Assembly (NCBI RefSeq): GCF_003383095.1
Contig: NZ_PSYW01000001.1
Span: 558,001 to 622,000, forward strand
Source of the DNA: Haloferax sp. Atlit-12N
GTDB taxonomy: Archaea > Halobacteriota > Halobacteria > Halobacteriales > Haloferacaceae
Length of the DNA stretch: 64,000 nucleotides
Direction of reading: 5' to 3'
In this document: positions 31,274-39,527 of the stretch, piece by piece
Layout of the letters: the number at the start of each line of letters is the position of its first letter
Position numbering within the stretch: position 1 is the stretch's first letter
Program-made: the position numbers and the translations under genes
Notes under the pieces: generated by a model
Told to the model about the DNA's origin: nothing
Database searches by the model: none
What the model saw: only the letters and a program-made list of their open reading frames with translations

Positions 31274-31401
31274 ACGTGTTCGATGCAGTGGAGCGAATAA
31301 ATCCCTTGTCGTTCCGGGTATCGAACTCGTCCGACCATCCGGGTAAGCCGACCGTACAGCGCTGCCGCTGTGCGGGCAGTCGATAAAGAAGTGTTGAGGG
31401 G

Positions 31402-31418
31402 ACCGGGGGAACCCCGGT
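31402..31418 (-). terminator. Hairpin after the S-layer glycoprotein gene
   Basis: ACCGGGG, a three-base loop and CCCCGGT form a perfect 7-bp stem beginning 17 bp beyond the glycoprotein stop. There is no long T-run. It may end or stabilise the very abundant S-layer transcript before artA. Confidence 0.45.
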
Positions 31419-31434
31419 AGTGGATTAGCGGTCG

Positions 31435-34002
31435 TTAGTTGTCGCGGCGGACTGCGAGGAGCGCAGCGGCGACGAGCGCGACGAGGGCGACAACGACACC
31501 GAAGCCAGGCGTGCTGGACTCGGTGGTCTCCTCGGTCGGCTCCTCAGTCGGCTCTTCGGTCGCGGTTGCCGTTTCCGTGGTCTCCTCGGTCGACGCTTCC
31601 GTGGTGGTCGTTTCCGTGGATTCCTCGGTCGTGGTCGTTTCCGCGGCCGTGGTCGTCTCCATGGCTTCGCCGACGGTACCGTCAGCGGTCGCATCGTCAG
31701 CCGTGCCGGAGTCGACGGAGGCCGTCACTTCGAACGTGTCGTTGAGGTTCTGCTCCGAGAAGTCGAACGCGGAGGAGAACGTGCCGTCAGCCTGCACGTA
31801 CACCGAGGCCGTCTTCAGGAAGCGCGGCTGGGTGTCGCCGTCGGAGGTCACGCGGATGGTGAGCTCCGTACCGGGGGCGACGGTGGCCGTGCCCGAGATG
31901 GACTGCTCGGCAGCGTTGGAGACCGCGAACTCGTCCTCGTCGAGGCTGAGTTCGGGGGTGACAACTTCGAACTCGTCGGAGGCCGACTCGTCGTCTTCGG
32001 CGAGCTCACCGTCTTCGAGGACGGTGAACGTCGCGTTGAACGCGTCGTCGTCCTCGACTTCGTAGAGCGTCGAGGTGTTGTCGTAGTAGTCCGTGCGCGA
32101 GGCAGAGACGTCGTCGAGGTCGTAGACGATGAAGTACGTGTCGTTGTCACCGTCCGCGATGATCGTGGCGCTCGAGCTGTTGATGCCCAGGACCTTCGCG
32201 TCGCGGTTCGGTCCGGGGTTCGTCTGCTCGACCGTGAGGTTGAACTGCGTGCCCGAGAGGGCGTCGAAGTTCGACGCGTCGAACGCGCCTTCGAGACCCG
32301 TCGCGGAGACCTGCGTGACGACGACGTCGCCGTTAGCCAGCGAGTCCGTCTGCGTCAGGTTTTCGTTCTCGATTGCGTCGTAGACGTCCTCGGTCTCGGT
32401 GATGTCAGCGCCCGTGGGTGCCGTCCAGGTGGTGACACTCTCGGTGCTGCGGTCTTCGAGGACGAGCGTCGCGACGTTGTCGGCCTCGCCACCGGTCGCG
32501 ACTTCGAGGTCGTAGTCGCCGGCGTCGAGGGTCTCACCGCTCGGGATTTCCGTGGTGATGTCGTCAACCGTGTACTCGTCGTCGCTGTCGTCAACGTCGA
32601 ACGAGGAGGTCTTCTTCGGTGCGTAGCTGTTGAACAGGAGCGTCACTTCACCGTCGTCGTTACCGTCTTCGACGGTGACGTTCGCGCTGTAACCGAGACT
32701 GTAGTCACCGATGGTGACCGTTCCGGTGTCCGTGCCGTCGAGCGTGACGGTGATTTCGGCAACGTCGCCGACCTGTTCGTTGATGACGGACGACGTGAAG
32801 TCACCCGTGGAGTCCTTGGCCTTCGAGACCGTGACCGTGTCGGACTCGAGCGTGACGCCCGAGAACGCGTCGGTCGCCTCAATCGTGTACTCGCCAGCGT
32901 CGACCGAGCTCAGGTTGAAGTCGGCTTCACCCTGGCCGTCGAGCGTGACGGTGGTCTCGGTGCCGTCGACCTCGTCGCCGTCGTCGTCAAGTGCGACGAC
33001 GTCGATGGTGCGGTCGCCCGCGTTGGCCGAGACAGAGCCTTCGAGACCGTCCTTGGTCGTGATGTTCAGGTCGTCAACGGTGAGCTCGAAGCCGAGGTCA
33101 CGAACGTCGACCTGGGCCTTCTGGACGCCACCGACCGTGAACTTGTACGTGTCGAGGGTCTTGCCGTCCGTGTCGAAGACGAAGACCTGACTGTTGGGGC
33201 CAGTAGAACCGGAGAACTGGTAGTTGTTGTCGTCGTCAACACCCTCGACTTCGACGTCGGTGTCCGTCGCGCTAGCGACGACCGCAACGTTCGAGCCCTG
33301 GTAGGCCGTGTTGTTGGACTCGTTCGCAACGTAGATGGGTGCGAAGGTGACGTCTTCAGTCGCGGAGGCCGTGTTACCGGAGGAGTCGGTCACGTTGTAC
33401 GTGACTTCGAGGTCCTCGGTGTAGACCTGGCTGAGGGTGACGTTGACCTGCCCGCCGGAGACGGACGCGGACTGCGAGAGGTTCGTCTCGCCGTCGGTGA
33501 CGTTCATCTCGTTGACGGTGACGTCCTCGTCGAAGGCGACTTCGACCTTCGGCGTGCCGTCATCGTAGTGGATGGCGGAGCTGAAGTCAGCAGGGTTGGC
33601 GGCAACGACATCGAGTGTGTCGTAAGCCTCCTGCTGGGTGGTACCTGCGGTCAGGCTAGCGCTCTCTGCGGCAGAGACGTTGTACTCGCCGGTGGAGACG
33701 TTCTCCGGGACCGAAAGCGAGAGTGTTGCCGTAGAGGACGGGTTATCCGTGCTGGATGGTTCTGAGGCGTTGTAATAGCCGTCGTCGTTCAGGTCGAGCC
33801 ATACGTGAACATCGTTCGTTCCGCCGGAATTAACCGTAACATCGACGGTCGCAGACGGGCCTTTGTCGACGGTATCAGAAGACACCGTTGCCGACGTAGC
33901 CGCTGCGGCGGCAGTGCCCGTGAACGCGATGGACCCGGCAAAGACCGAGAAAACCATCAGCGCAGCGAGCAGAACCGCACGAACTTGTTTGTTTGCTGTC
34001 AT
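31435..34002 (-). CDS. S-layer type surface glycoprotein with PGF-CTERM
   Basis: 855 residues. Signal peptide (VRAVLLAALMVFSVFAGSIA to Ala-rich cleavage site near residue 35), a long chain of Ig-like beta domains with many Asp/Thr and numerous Asn-X-Ser/Thr sites, a Thr/Glu-rich O-glycosylation stalk (TTTAAETTTTEESTETTTT, about residues 750-825), and the C-terminal tripartite PGF-CTERM signal: TPGFG, one helix VVVALVALVAAALLAV, and RRDN. This is the layout of haloarchaeal S-layer proteins; its N-terminus and tail resemble Csg of H. volcanii but the middle differs. It should be exported by Sec, processed by the adjacent archaeosortase and form the cell envelope lattice. Confidence 0.9.
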   Translation of the reverse strand: MTANKQVRAVLLAALMVFSVFAGSIAFTGTAAAAATSATVSSDTVDKGPSATVDVTVNSGGTNDVHVWLDLNDDGYYNASEPSSTDNPSSTATLSLSVPENVSTGEYNVSAAESASLTAGTTQQEAYDTLDVVAANPADFSSAIHYDDGTPKVEVAFDEDVTVNEMNVTDGETNLSQSASVSGGQVNVTLSQVYTEDLEVTYNVTDSSGNTASATEDVTFAPIYVANESNNTAYQGSNVAVVASATDTDVEVEGVDDDNNYQFSGSTGPNSQVFVFDTDGKTLDTYKFTVGGVQKAQVDVRDLGFELTVDDLNITTKDGLEGSVSANAGDRTIDVVALDDDGDEVDGTETTVTLDGQGEADFNLSSVDAGEYTIEATDAFSGVTLESDTVTVSKAKDSTGDFTSSVINEQVGDVAEITVTLDGTDTGTVTIGDYSLGYSANVTVEDGNDDGEVTLLFNSYAPKKTSSFDVDDSDDEYTVDDITTEIPSGETLDAGDYDLEVATGGEADNVATLVLEDRSTESVTTWTAPTGADITETEDVYDAIENENLTQTDSLANGDVVVTQVSATGLEGAFDASNFDALSGTQFNLTVEQTNPGPNRDAKVLGINSSSATIIADGDNDTYFIVYDLDDVSASRTDYYDNTSTLYEVEDDDAFNATFTVLEDGELAEDDESASDEFEVVTPELSLDEDEFAVSNAAEQSISGTATVAPGTELTIRVTSDGDTQPRFLKTASVYVQADGTFSSAFDFSEQNLNDTFEVTASVDSGTADDATADGTVGEAMETTTAAETTTTEESTETTTTEASTEETTETATATEEPTEEPTEETTESSTPGFGVVVALVALVAAALLAVRRDN

Positions 34003-34130
34003 TGTTGTAGATGTGTCTATAAGCGGCGAAGCAGCTTTCTGCCCCGAACGCCCGTGGGTAGTCGGGCGAGGGATTACTCGCTGATTTTCACCTTGGGTAG
34101 GGGTACGAAAGCGACTCTCCGGAGATTGGG

Positions 34131-34140
34131 TAAATACTTT
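34131..34140 (-). promoter_or_regulatory. TATA element of the S-layer gene
   Basis: Read on the minus strand this is AAAGTATTTA, a good haloarchaeal TATA box. It lies about 130 bp upstream of the ATG, so the mRNA would carry a leader of about 100 nt, resembling what is known for H. volcanii csg. A second weaker box, CTTATAGA, is nearer the start. Confidence 0.5.
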
Positions 34141-34227
34141 GTGGAATATCTCTCCGAGGAGAGCGTCGTAACGGGCGTATTGTTCAGTAAAGAAACAGGA
34201 AAGACGACGTGTTAGAACGCCTACTTG

Positions 34228-35007
34228 TTATTCCGGTGACTCGAAATCGGCCGGGATGACCTCGATTTCGTGTCCGTCGGGGTCCTTCGTGAACGCGAAC
34301 ATGTCGTCACAGGACTCGGGGTCGCGGTAGTCTTCGGCCTCGCGCTCCATGAGCGTCTCCCAGTACTCGTGGAGGTCGTCGGCGCTGACCGCGAGGTGGC
34401 CCCACGCGTCGCCCATCTCGTAGCTCCGACCGTCGTAGTTGTAGGTGAGTTCGACGGCCATCGCCTCTTCGGCCGCGTCCTCGGGCTTCATGAAGTAGTT
34501 CGCGAAGGTGTCGGACTCCCAGCGGCCGGTGTGCTCGTAGCCGAACTTTCGGGTCCAGAAGCCGAGCGCCTCGTCGGCGTCCTCGACGCGAATCATCGTG
34601 TGGTCGAGGCTCCACTTCGCGCCGTGGTCGCGCTTGACGATTTCGACCTCGTGGCCGTCGGGGTCCTTGACGAACGCGTAGCGGCCGCCGCAGGACTCGG
34701 GGTCGCGGTAGTCTTCGACGCCCTCGTCCATGAGCTGCTGATAGGAGGATTCGAGTTCGTCCTCGGGGACGCGGACCGCGATGTGGCCCCACGCGTCGCC
34801 CATCTCGTAGGTGTTGTCGCCGTGGTTGTAGGTGAGTTCGAGGACCGCGCCCTCCTCGTGGAGGTCCTCGGGGCCGAGGTAGACGTTGGTGAACGTATCG
34901 GCCTCCCAGCGACCCTTCTCTTCGTAGCCGAGATGGGTCGTGTACCAGTCGAGCGACTCCTCGAGGTCTTCGACGCGAATCATCACGTGGTCGAGGGTTC
35001 CGGACAT
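34228..35007 (-). CDS. Tandem VOC (glyoxalase-fold) protein
   Basis: 259 residues from MSGTLDHVMIRVEDLEESLD at 35007; the longer open frame upstream is unlikely. Two repeats: residues 1-125 and 130-255, each with HxMIRVED start, YEMGDAWGHIAV/LAV, and DPDGHEVEIV or DPDGHEIEVI end. Metal ligands His and Glu of the glyoxalase I type are present in both (DHVMIRV, GAVLELTY, WGHIAVRV, HEVEIV). Likely a lactoylglutathione lyase-like or other vicinal-oxygen-chelate enzyme; halophiles use gamma-glutamylcysteine instead of glutathione, so the substrate is open. Confidence 0.85.
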   Translation of the reverse strand: MSGTLDHVMIRVEDLEESLDWYTTHLGYEEKGRWEADTFTNVYLGPEDLHEEGAVLELTYNHGDNTYEMGDAWGHIAVRVPEDELESSYQQLMDEGVEDYRDPESCGGRYAFVKDPDGHEVEIVKRDHGAKWSLDHTMIRVEDADEALGFWTRKFGYEHTGRWESDTFANYFMKPEDAAEEAMAVELTYNYDGRSYEMGDAWGHLAVSADDLHEYWETLMEREAEDYRDPESCDDMFAFTKDPDGHEIEVIPADFESPE

Positions 35008-35142
35008 ACCCGATTGATGTGTCGCGCTGGCGAAAAACGTACCGAACGCGGAACCCACCGTGGATGGTTGTCACACGCCGTCTACGGGAGTTTTCCGCCC
35101 GTTACGTGGTACATAAGTACCCCCCGAAGTTACGATTCAGCA

Positions 35143-36585
35143 GTGTCCCCGGTCCCCAACCCCGTTCGCCTCCTCATCCTCGGCATCGGGCTGGCGCTCG
35201 CTCGAATCGGTCTCCTCGACCGCGAGCGTGCCGTCCGCATCGCCGACCTCTCGTGGCCCCGCGTCGTCACCGGCATCGCCCGGATGTCGAAGAACGCCGT
35301 CGACGTGGCGATGGTGGGAATCGCCTCCGGGACTGTCGCCATCACCGGCGTCGGGTTCGCCGGGCCGTACTGGGGACTCGCCTTCGCACTCGGCGGCGGT
35401 ATCGCTGGGGGGACCATCGCGCTCGTCTCTCAGCGCTTCGGCGCGGACGCGATAGACGAGTTAGGACTCGCGGTGCGGTCGAGCGCGCTCTTGACCGTCA
35501 TCGCCACGCTCCCGGTCACGGCCGTCTTCTGGCTGTTCCCCACCGAACTCATCTCCGTGCTGAGCAGCAACCAAGGTGCCATCGAACTCGGAGCGGCGTA
35601 CCTCCGAATCGTCGGGCTCGGCGTCCCCTTCGCCGGCCTGAACCTCATCGGGAGCCGCGTCCTCGTCGGCAGCGACGACGCCTACACCGCGATGACACTC
35701 CGTGCGAGCGGTGCGGTCATCAACATCGTCCTCAACGCGGTGCTCATCTTCGGCCTCGACCTCGGCGTCGAGGGCGCGGCGCTCGGGACCGTCCTCTCGA
35801 ACGTCGTCGTCGCCAGCGCATTCGCGGTCGGTCTGTCGCGAGGGTCGCTCCCCGGTGTCGGCGCGTTCCCCGTCACCATCGACCCGTTCGGGTCGTTCGT
35901 CGACCCCAGGACGCTCGTCGACCTCGTGAAAATCGGCCTGCCCGTGATGGGTCGCGGACTCGTCTGGACCGTCGCCGAGTTCCCGATGCTCGCCATCCTC
36001 GACAGCTTCGGGCCCGACGTGGTCGCGGCGTTCGTCATCGCCCGCCGCATCTGGGGCCTGATGAACACCCCCGGCTGGGGCTTCGGGCTGGCGTCGTCGA
36101 GCCTCGTCGGGCAGGCGCTCGGCAAGGACGACGAACAGACCGCAGAGGCCTACGGCAACGAAGTCATTCGGTTCGCCGTCGCCACGTATCTCGTGTCGGC
36201 GGCGCTCGTGGCGATATTCGCCCGGCCGATCGTCCTCGGGTTCGTGGATAACCCGGCGGACCCGGCGGTCCCCATCGCCGTCGACCTCGTCTACGTCGCC
36301 TGTCTCGCCGTCATCTTACAGGGCGTCTCCGGCGGCTCCGCGGGCCCCCTCGACGCCAGCGGCGACACCCGCTGGACGTTCGGCAGCCAGTTCGTCGGGA
36401 TGTTCCTCGGGTCGATTCCGCTCACCTACATCGGCTCTGTCACCTCGCTCGGCCTCACCGGACTCTATCTGGCGTTCCTCGCCGAGACGACGATTCCGGC
36501 GGCGCTGAACTACTACCGCTTCAAGACCGGGACGTGGAAGGCCGTCAGCCGAAACTACCGCCCCAAGACGGCCGCGGACGACTGA
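35143..36585 (+). CDS. MATE family efflux transporter
   Basis: 480 residues from the GTG at 35143 (the open frame before it is antisense to the VOC gene). About 12 membrane helices with the MATE internal duplication: WPRVVTGIARMSKNAVDVAM and FPMLAILDSFGPDVVAAFVI mark the first helices of each half, and VSQRFGADAIDELG / LVGQALGKDDEQTAEAYG are the conserved loops. MATE proteins extrude organic cations or drugs in exchange for Na+ or H+. Substrate unknown. The ACATAAGTA box at about 35111-35119 suits a leaderless GTG start. Confidence 0.88.
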   Translation: MSPVPNPVRLLILGIGLALARIGLLDRERAVRIADLSWPRVVTGIARMSKNAVDVAMVGIASGTVAITGVGFAGPYWGLAFALGGGIAGGTIALVSQRFGADAIDELGLAVRSSALLTVIATLPVTAVFWLFPTELISVLSSNQGAIELGAAYLRIVGLGVPFAGLNLIGSRVLVGSDDAYTAMTLRASGAVINIVLNAVLIFGLDLGVEGAALGTVLSNVVVASAFAVGLSRGSLPGVGAFPVTIDPFGSFVDPRTLVDLVKIGLPVMGRGLVWTVAEFPMLAILDSFGPDVVAAFVIARRIWGLMNTPGWGFGLASSSLVGQALGKDDEQTAEAYGNEVIRFAVATYLVSAALVAIFARPIVLGFVDNPADPAVPIAVDLVYVACLAVILQGVSGGSAGPLDASGDTRWTFGSQFVGMFLGSIPLTYIGSVTSLGLTGLYLAFLAETTIPAALNYYRFKTGTWKAVSRNYRPKTAADD

Positions 36586-36644
36586 GAAGAGGAACGCATC
36601 GGTTCGGGCTGGCTCGTCGCCGGCAGCGGGAATCCTGATTACTC

Positions 36645-37124
36645 TCAGCGCGAGGAGCCGTCGGCTTCGCGCCCGCCCGCGCGTGACCAATACACGAACC
36701 CAGCCACGGCCCACAGGAGAACGGTCCCGACCGGCCACGCGGTTCGACCCGGTTGGACCGAAAACCCGCGGGCGACCTCTAACTGAGTCACGCCGGCGAG
36801 CACGAGCCCGGCCGCGGTGAGTCGAACGTCCTCGCGGCCGAACAGCGCGCCCGAGAGCGCGACGAGGTAACAGGCGACGCCGACTGGCCACACGAGGATG
36901 TAGTCCGGAAGCCCCATCGTAAAGCGCAGGAAGAAGTCGGTAATGGTCGTCACGCTCCCGGTCGAGGGGCCGACGAGCCCCCACGGGAACAGGAGCGTGG
37001 TGCTCCCGGTCGTGAACGTCTGGACGGACCACGGAACGAGACCGAGGACGAAGACGAAGAATAGCTGGAGGCGGCGGCGCGCGGACGACTGTGAATCCGA
37101 CCGGGCCGCCGGGTCGGTCGTCAC
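36645..37124 (-). CDS. Haloarchaeal membrane protein (TIGR04206-like)
   Basis: 159 residues. Basic N-terminus (SSARRRLQLFFVFVLGLVPW), about four membrane helices, and a Trp-containing last helix (VGTVLLWAVAGFVYWSRAGG). The opening RRRL...LGLVPWSVQ is a pattern I associate with TIGR04206, a family known only in haloarchaea. The ATG overlaps the stop of the DRG GTPase gene (ATGA), so the two are co-translated. Function unknown. Confidence 0.7.
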   Translation of the reverse strand: MTTDPAARSDSQSSARRRLQLFFVFVLGLVPWSVQTFTTGSTTLLFPWGLVGPSTGSVTTITDFFLRFTMGLPDYILVWPVGVACYLVALSGALFGREDVRLTAAGLVLAGVTQLEVARGFSVQPGRTAWPVGTVLLWAVAGFVYWSRAGGREADGSSR

Positions 37125-38230
37125 CGCTGGGCGATGATGCGGAGCACGTCCTCGTCGGCGAGGACGTGGTCGCGGCCGACCTGCTGGTCGTCGTGTTTCG
37201 CGCTCGGGCCGGAGACGCGGGCGAACCGGAACCGCTCGTCGAGTTTGGCACCGAGTTCGTGGATGGCGTCGTCGATGGTGTCGCCCTCGCGGAGGACGAG
37301 CGGTTCGTCGTAGTCGACGCCGCGGCCGGGTTTGTCCATGTAGATGCGGATGAGCCCGAGAGCGTCCCAGATTTCCTCTTTGAGCGCGTCGAGGCCCTTC
37401 TCGGCCTCGGCGCTGATGAACGTGACCTCGTCGGGGTCGAGACCGACCTCGCGGAGGTTCTCCTCGACGGTCGGAAGGTAGTCCTTGTCGATGAGGTCGG
37501 CCTTGTTGACGGCGACGATGGACGGCAGGTAGACGCGGTTTTTCATGATGCCGTCGACGAGTTCGTCGATGGTCGTCTCGCCGCGGAGCGTCACCTCGGC
37601 GTTGACGAAGCCGTGCTCGCGGAGGATGCCCTTGATAGTCTCCTCTTCGAGGTCGACGCTGTCGCTTTTGGTCACGTTGATGCCGCCTTTGCCCTTCTTG
37701 TTGATAGAGAGGTTCGGCGGCGACGTGTCGAGCCGAATCTTGTTGTTGTAGAGTTCGTGTTGCAGCCGCTCGTAGCGCTCTATCTCGAACACCGAGAGCA
37801 TGAACACGACGAGGTCGGCGGTGCGGACGACCGAAAGGACCTCCTTACCGCCGCCGCGACCGCCCGCGGCTCCTTCGATGAGCCCCGGCACGTCGAGTAT
37901 CTGGATGTTCGCACCCCTGTATTTCAGCATCCCCGGGTTCACGTTGAGCGTCGTGAACTCGTACTCGCCCGTCTCGCTGTCGGCGTTGGTGAGGGCGTTG
38001 ATGAGCGTCGATTTGCCGACGCTGGGGAAGCCGACGAGCGCGACCGTCGCGTCGCCGGTCTTCTCGACGGCGTACCCTTGGCCGCCACCGGCCGAACTCT
38101 GGTTTTCGAGTTTCTCTTTCAGTTCCGCGAGTTTCGCCTTCAGCCGACCGATATGCGCCTCGGTCGACTTGTTGTACGGCGTGTTAGATATCTCCTCGCG
38201 GATATCTTCGATCTCCTCCTCCAGTCCCAT
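37121..38230 (-). CDS. DRG/Rbg-type GTPase with TGS domain
   Basis: 369 residues from MGLEEEIEDIREEISNTPYN at 38230. A helical coil (1-60) precedes the G domain: G1 GFPSVGKSTLINAL (about 72-85), G3 DVPGLIEGAAGG (about 117-128), G4 VNKADLID, with an S5D2L-type insert, then a TGS domain (IRIYMDKPGRGVDYDEPLVL to VLADEDVLRIIAQ). This is the universal archaeal-eukaryotic DRG family, associated with ribosomes and translation. The frame is open further upstream to 38524, but the family begins here. Downstream gene overlaps by ATGA. Confidence 0.92.
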   Translation of the reverse strand: MGLEEEIEDIREEISNTPYNKSTEAHIGRLKAKLAELKEKLENQSSAGGGQGYAVEKTGDATVALVGFPSVGKSTLINALTNADSETGEYEFTTLNVNPGMLKYRGANIQILDVPGLIEGAAGGRGGGKEVLSVVRTADLVVFMLSVFEIERYERLQHELYNNKIRLDTSPPNLSINKKGKGGINVTKSDSVDLEEETIKGILREHGFVNAEVTLRGETTIDELVDGIMKNRVYLPSIVAVNKADLIDKDYLPTVEENLREVGLDPDEVTFISAEAEKGLDALKEEIWDALGLIRIYMDKPGRGVDYDEPLVLREGDTIDDAIHELGAKLDERFRFARVSGPSAKHDDQQVGRDHVLADEDVLRIIAQR

Positions 38231-38387
38231 CGTCAACAGTTCCGCCGCGTCCGTCGAAAAACCCTTTCCTTCCGCGCGGCAGATTCCGCCTCGCCGACGC
38301 GTCGGATATCGCGGCAGTCTCGCGTGCGCGGGGAGACGAGTTTCGGCACGGTTATACACGACCCCTTCGACCGCCCGATGAACACCG

Positions 38388-38591
38388 ATGCCCGACCCCC
38401 GAACGCTCCGCGACAGCACGCAAATCGTGCTCCCCTGCGACCTCTTGGAGAGCGTGCGCGACGACCTCGAAGCGGAGTTCATCGTCTCCGTCCACCGAAA
38501 GGACGGCGGCACGTGCCGAATCATCGGGAGTCCGGTCGAGATTCGTGCGGTCAGCGACTTCCTCGCTCGGCAGGGTATCTCCCTCCGCTAG
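38388..38591 (+). CDS. VNG_1110C-type small haloarchaeal protein
   Basis: 67 residues: MPDPRTLRDSTQIVLPCDLL, VRDDLEAEFIVSVHRKDGGT, then CRIIGSPVEIRAVSDFLARQGISLR. A strand-helix-strand pattern with KD-GG loop. I match it from memory to a small family conserved in all haloarchaea (VNG_1110C). Divergent from the DRG GTPase. Function unknown. Confidence 0.7.
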   Translation: MPDPRTLRDSTQIVLPCDLLESVRDDLEAEFIVSVHRKDGGTCRIIGSPVEIRAVSDFLARQGISLR

Positions 38592-38636
38592 TCTCGGTTC
38601 CGAAGGGCTTGTTACCACACAGTCCAACGGGCGGGT

Positions 38637-39002
38637 ATGGACGAAGCGCCGGGACTCTCCGACCAGTACCGCACGGCCAGTCCGTGGCCCGTGTTCATCG
38701 CGCTCGGGATACCGATCTCCGAGTTGGGTCTGTTGTTTGGCCTGTTTCCACTCGCCGTCGGCGGACTGCTCCTGTTCGGTGGGAGCGTCGTCGGCATCCT
38801 CAAGGAGTCCGGCTACGTCACCTCGACGATTCGCGCAGTCACCGCGCTTGCGGTCATCTTACTCGCGTTCGGCGGGGGACTCGCGTTCACCAACATCGCC
38901 CTCGTCACCCGCGGCTACGCGGTCATCGCGGCCGCGATTCTGCTGGTGGTCGGCGGCGTCGTCTTCGAACTGTTCGTCCGCGAGCAGCGACAGACCTTCT
39001 GA
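38637..39002 (+). CDS. Small membrane protein of the terminal-oxidase cluster (DUF7541-like)
   Basis: 121 residues, four membrane helices (PVFIALGIPISELGLLFGLF, LAVGGLLLFGGSVVGIL, AVTALAVILLAFGGGLAF, YAVIAAAILLVVGGVVFELF) after an acidic start MDEAPGLSDQYRTASPWP. The gene lies directly before DUF6684-like and oxidase subunit I genes in the same orientation. Probably an accessory or assembly subunit of the oxidase, inferred from position. Confidence 0.72.
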   Translation: MDEAPGLSDQYRTASPWPVFIALGIPISELGLLFGLFPLAVGGLLLFGGSVVGILKESGYVTSTIRAVTALAVILLAFGGGLAFTNIALVTRGYAVIAAAILLVVGGVVFELFVREQRQTF

Positions 39003-39105
39003 CTGCCGCGAGCGATCCCACGGGAGACCCCGCGGCCGCCGCCACCCACCCCGACCGAACGAGAAACCAACAATCTATTTGAACGGCGTCCCCGAGTGTC
39101 TCGAT

Positions 39106-39465
39106 ATGGCAACCAAGACGTTCGACAAGGAGACCATCCTCGACCTCACGGTCAACATGGTTCCGCTGGCCATCATCCTGTTTTTCGTGGTGGCTTTCAC
39201 CTTCGTCAATCCGTTTGGGTTCGAATCGCTCACGTCGGGGCTCCAGTACGCGCTCCTTATCGCGCCGTTCGTGCTCCTCGCCGCGCTCACCTACCTCTCT
39301 GGGAAGGCCATCGCGGGCTCCGAGAAGGAAGGCACCGTCTACGCGCCCGGACAGGCGACCGTCCCCGGCGCGAAGCCGCTTCACGAAGAAGAGAGCGAGG
39401 AGGCGGCCGAACTCGAAGAATCGCCGGATGACGACGCCGTCGAAGCCGCGGACGAGACGGCTTAA
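39106..39465 (+). CDS. Small membrane protein of the terminal-oxidase cluster (DUF6684-like)
   Basis: 119 residues from the ATG at 39106: an amphipathic start (TKTFDKETILDLTVNMVPLA), two membrane helices (IILFFVVAFTFVNPFGF; ALLIAPFVLLAALTYLSG), then an acidic cytoplasmic tail with EEESEEAAELEESPDDDA. The two-helix plan resembles small subunits of ba3/caa3-type oxidases. It precedes coxA by about 60 bp. Likely oxidase-associated; not proven. Confidence 0.72.
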   Translation: MATKTFDKETILDLTVNMVPLAIILFFVVAFTFVNPFGFESLTSGLQYALLIAPFVLLAALTYLSGKAIAGSEKEGTVYAPGQATVPGAKPLHEEESEEAAELEESPDDDAVEAADETA

Positions 39466-39527
39466 AGCACCTCGAATCGCAGGGCAGTCCCGAATCTTTC
39501 ATTACCCTGCACTACTCAGGCACTTCC

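Noticed and set aside
37091-39082. Plus-strand 663-codon open frame
   Set aside because: Antisense shadow of the DRG GTPase and neighbours; the real genes show all family motifs.
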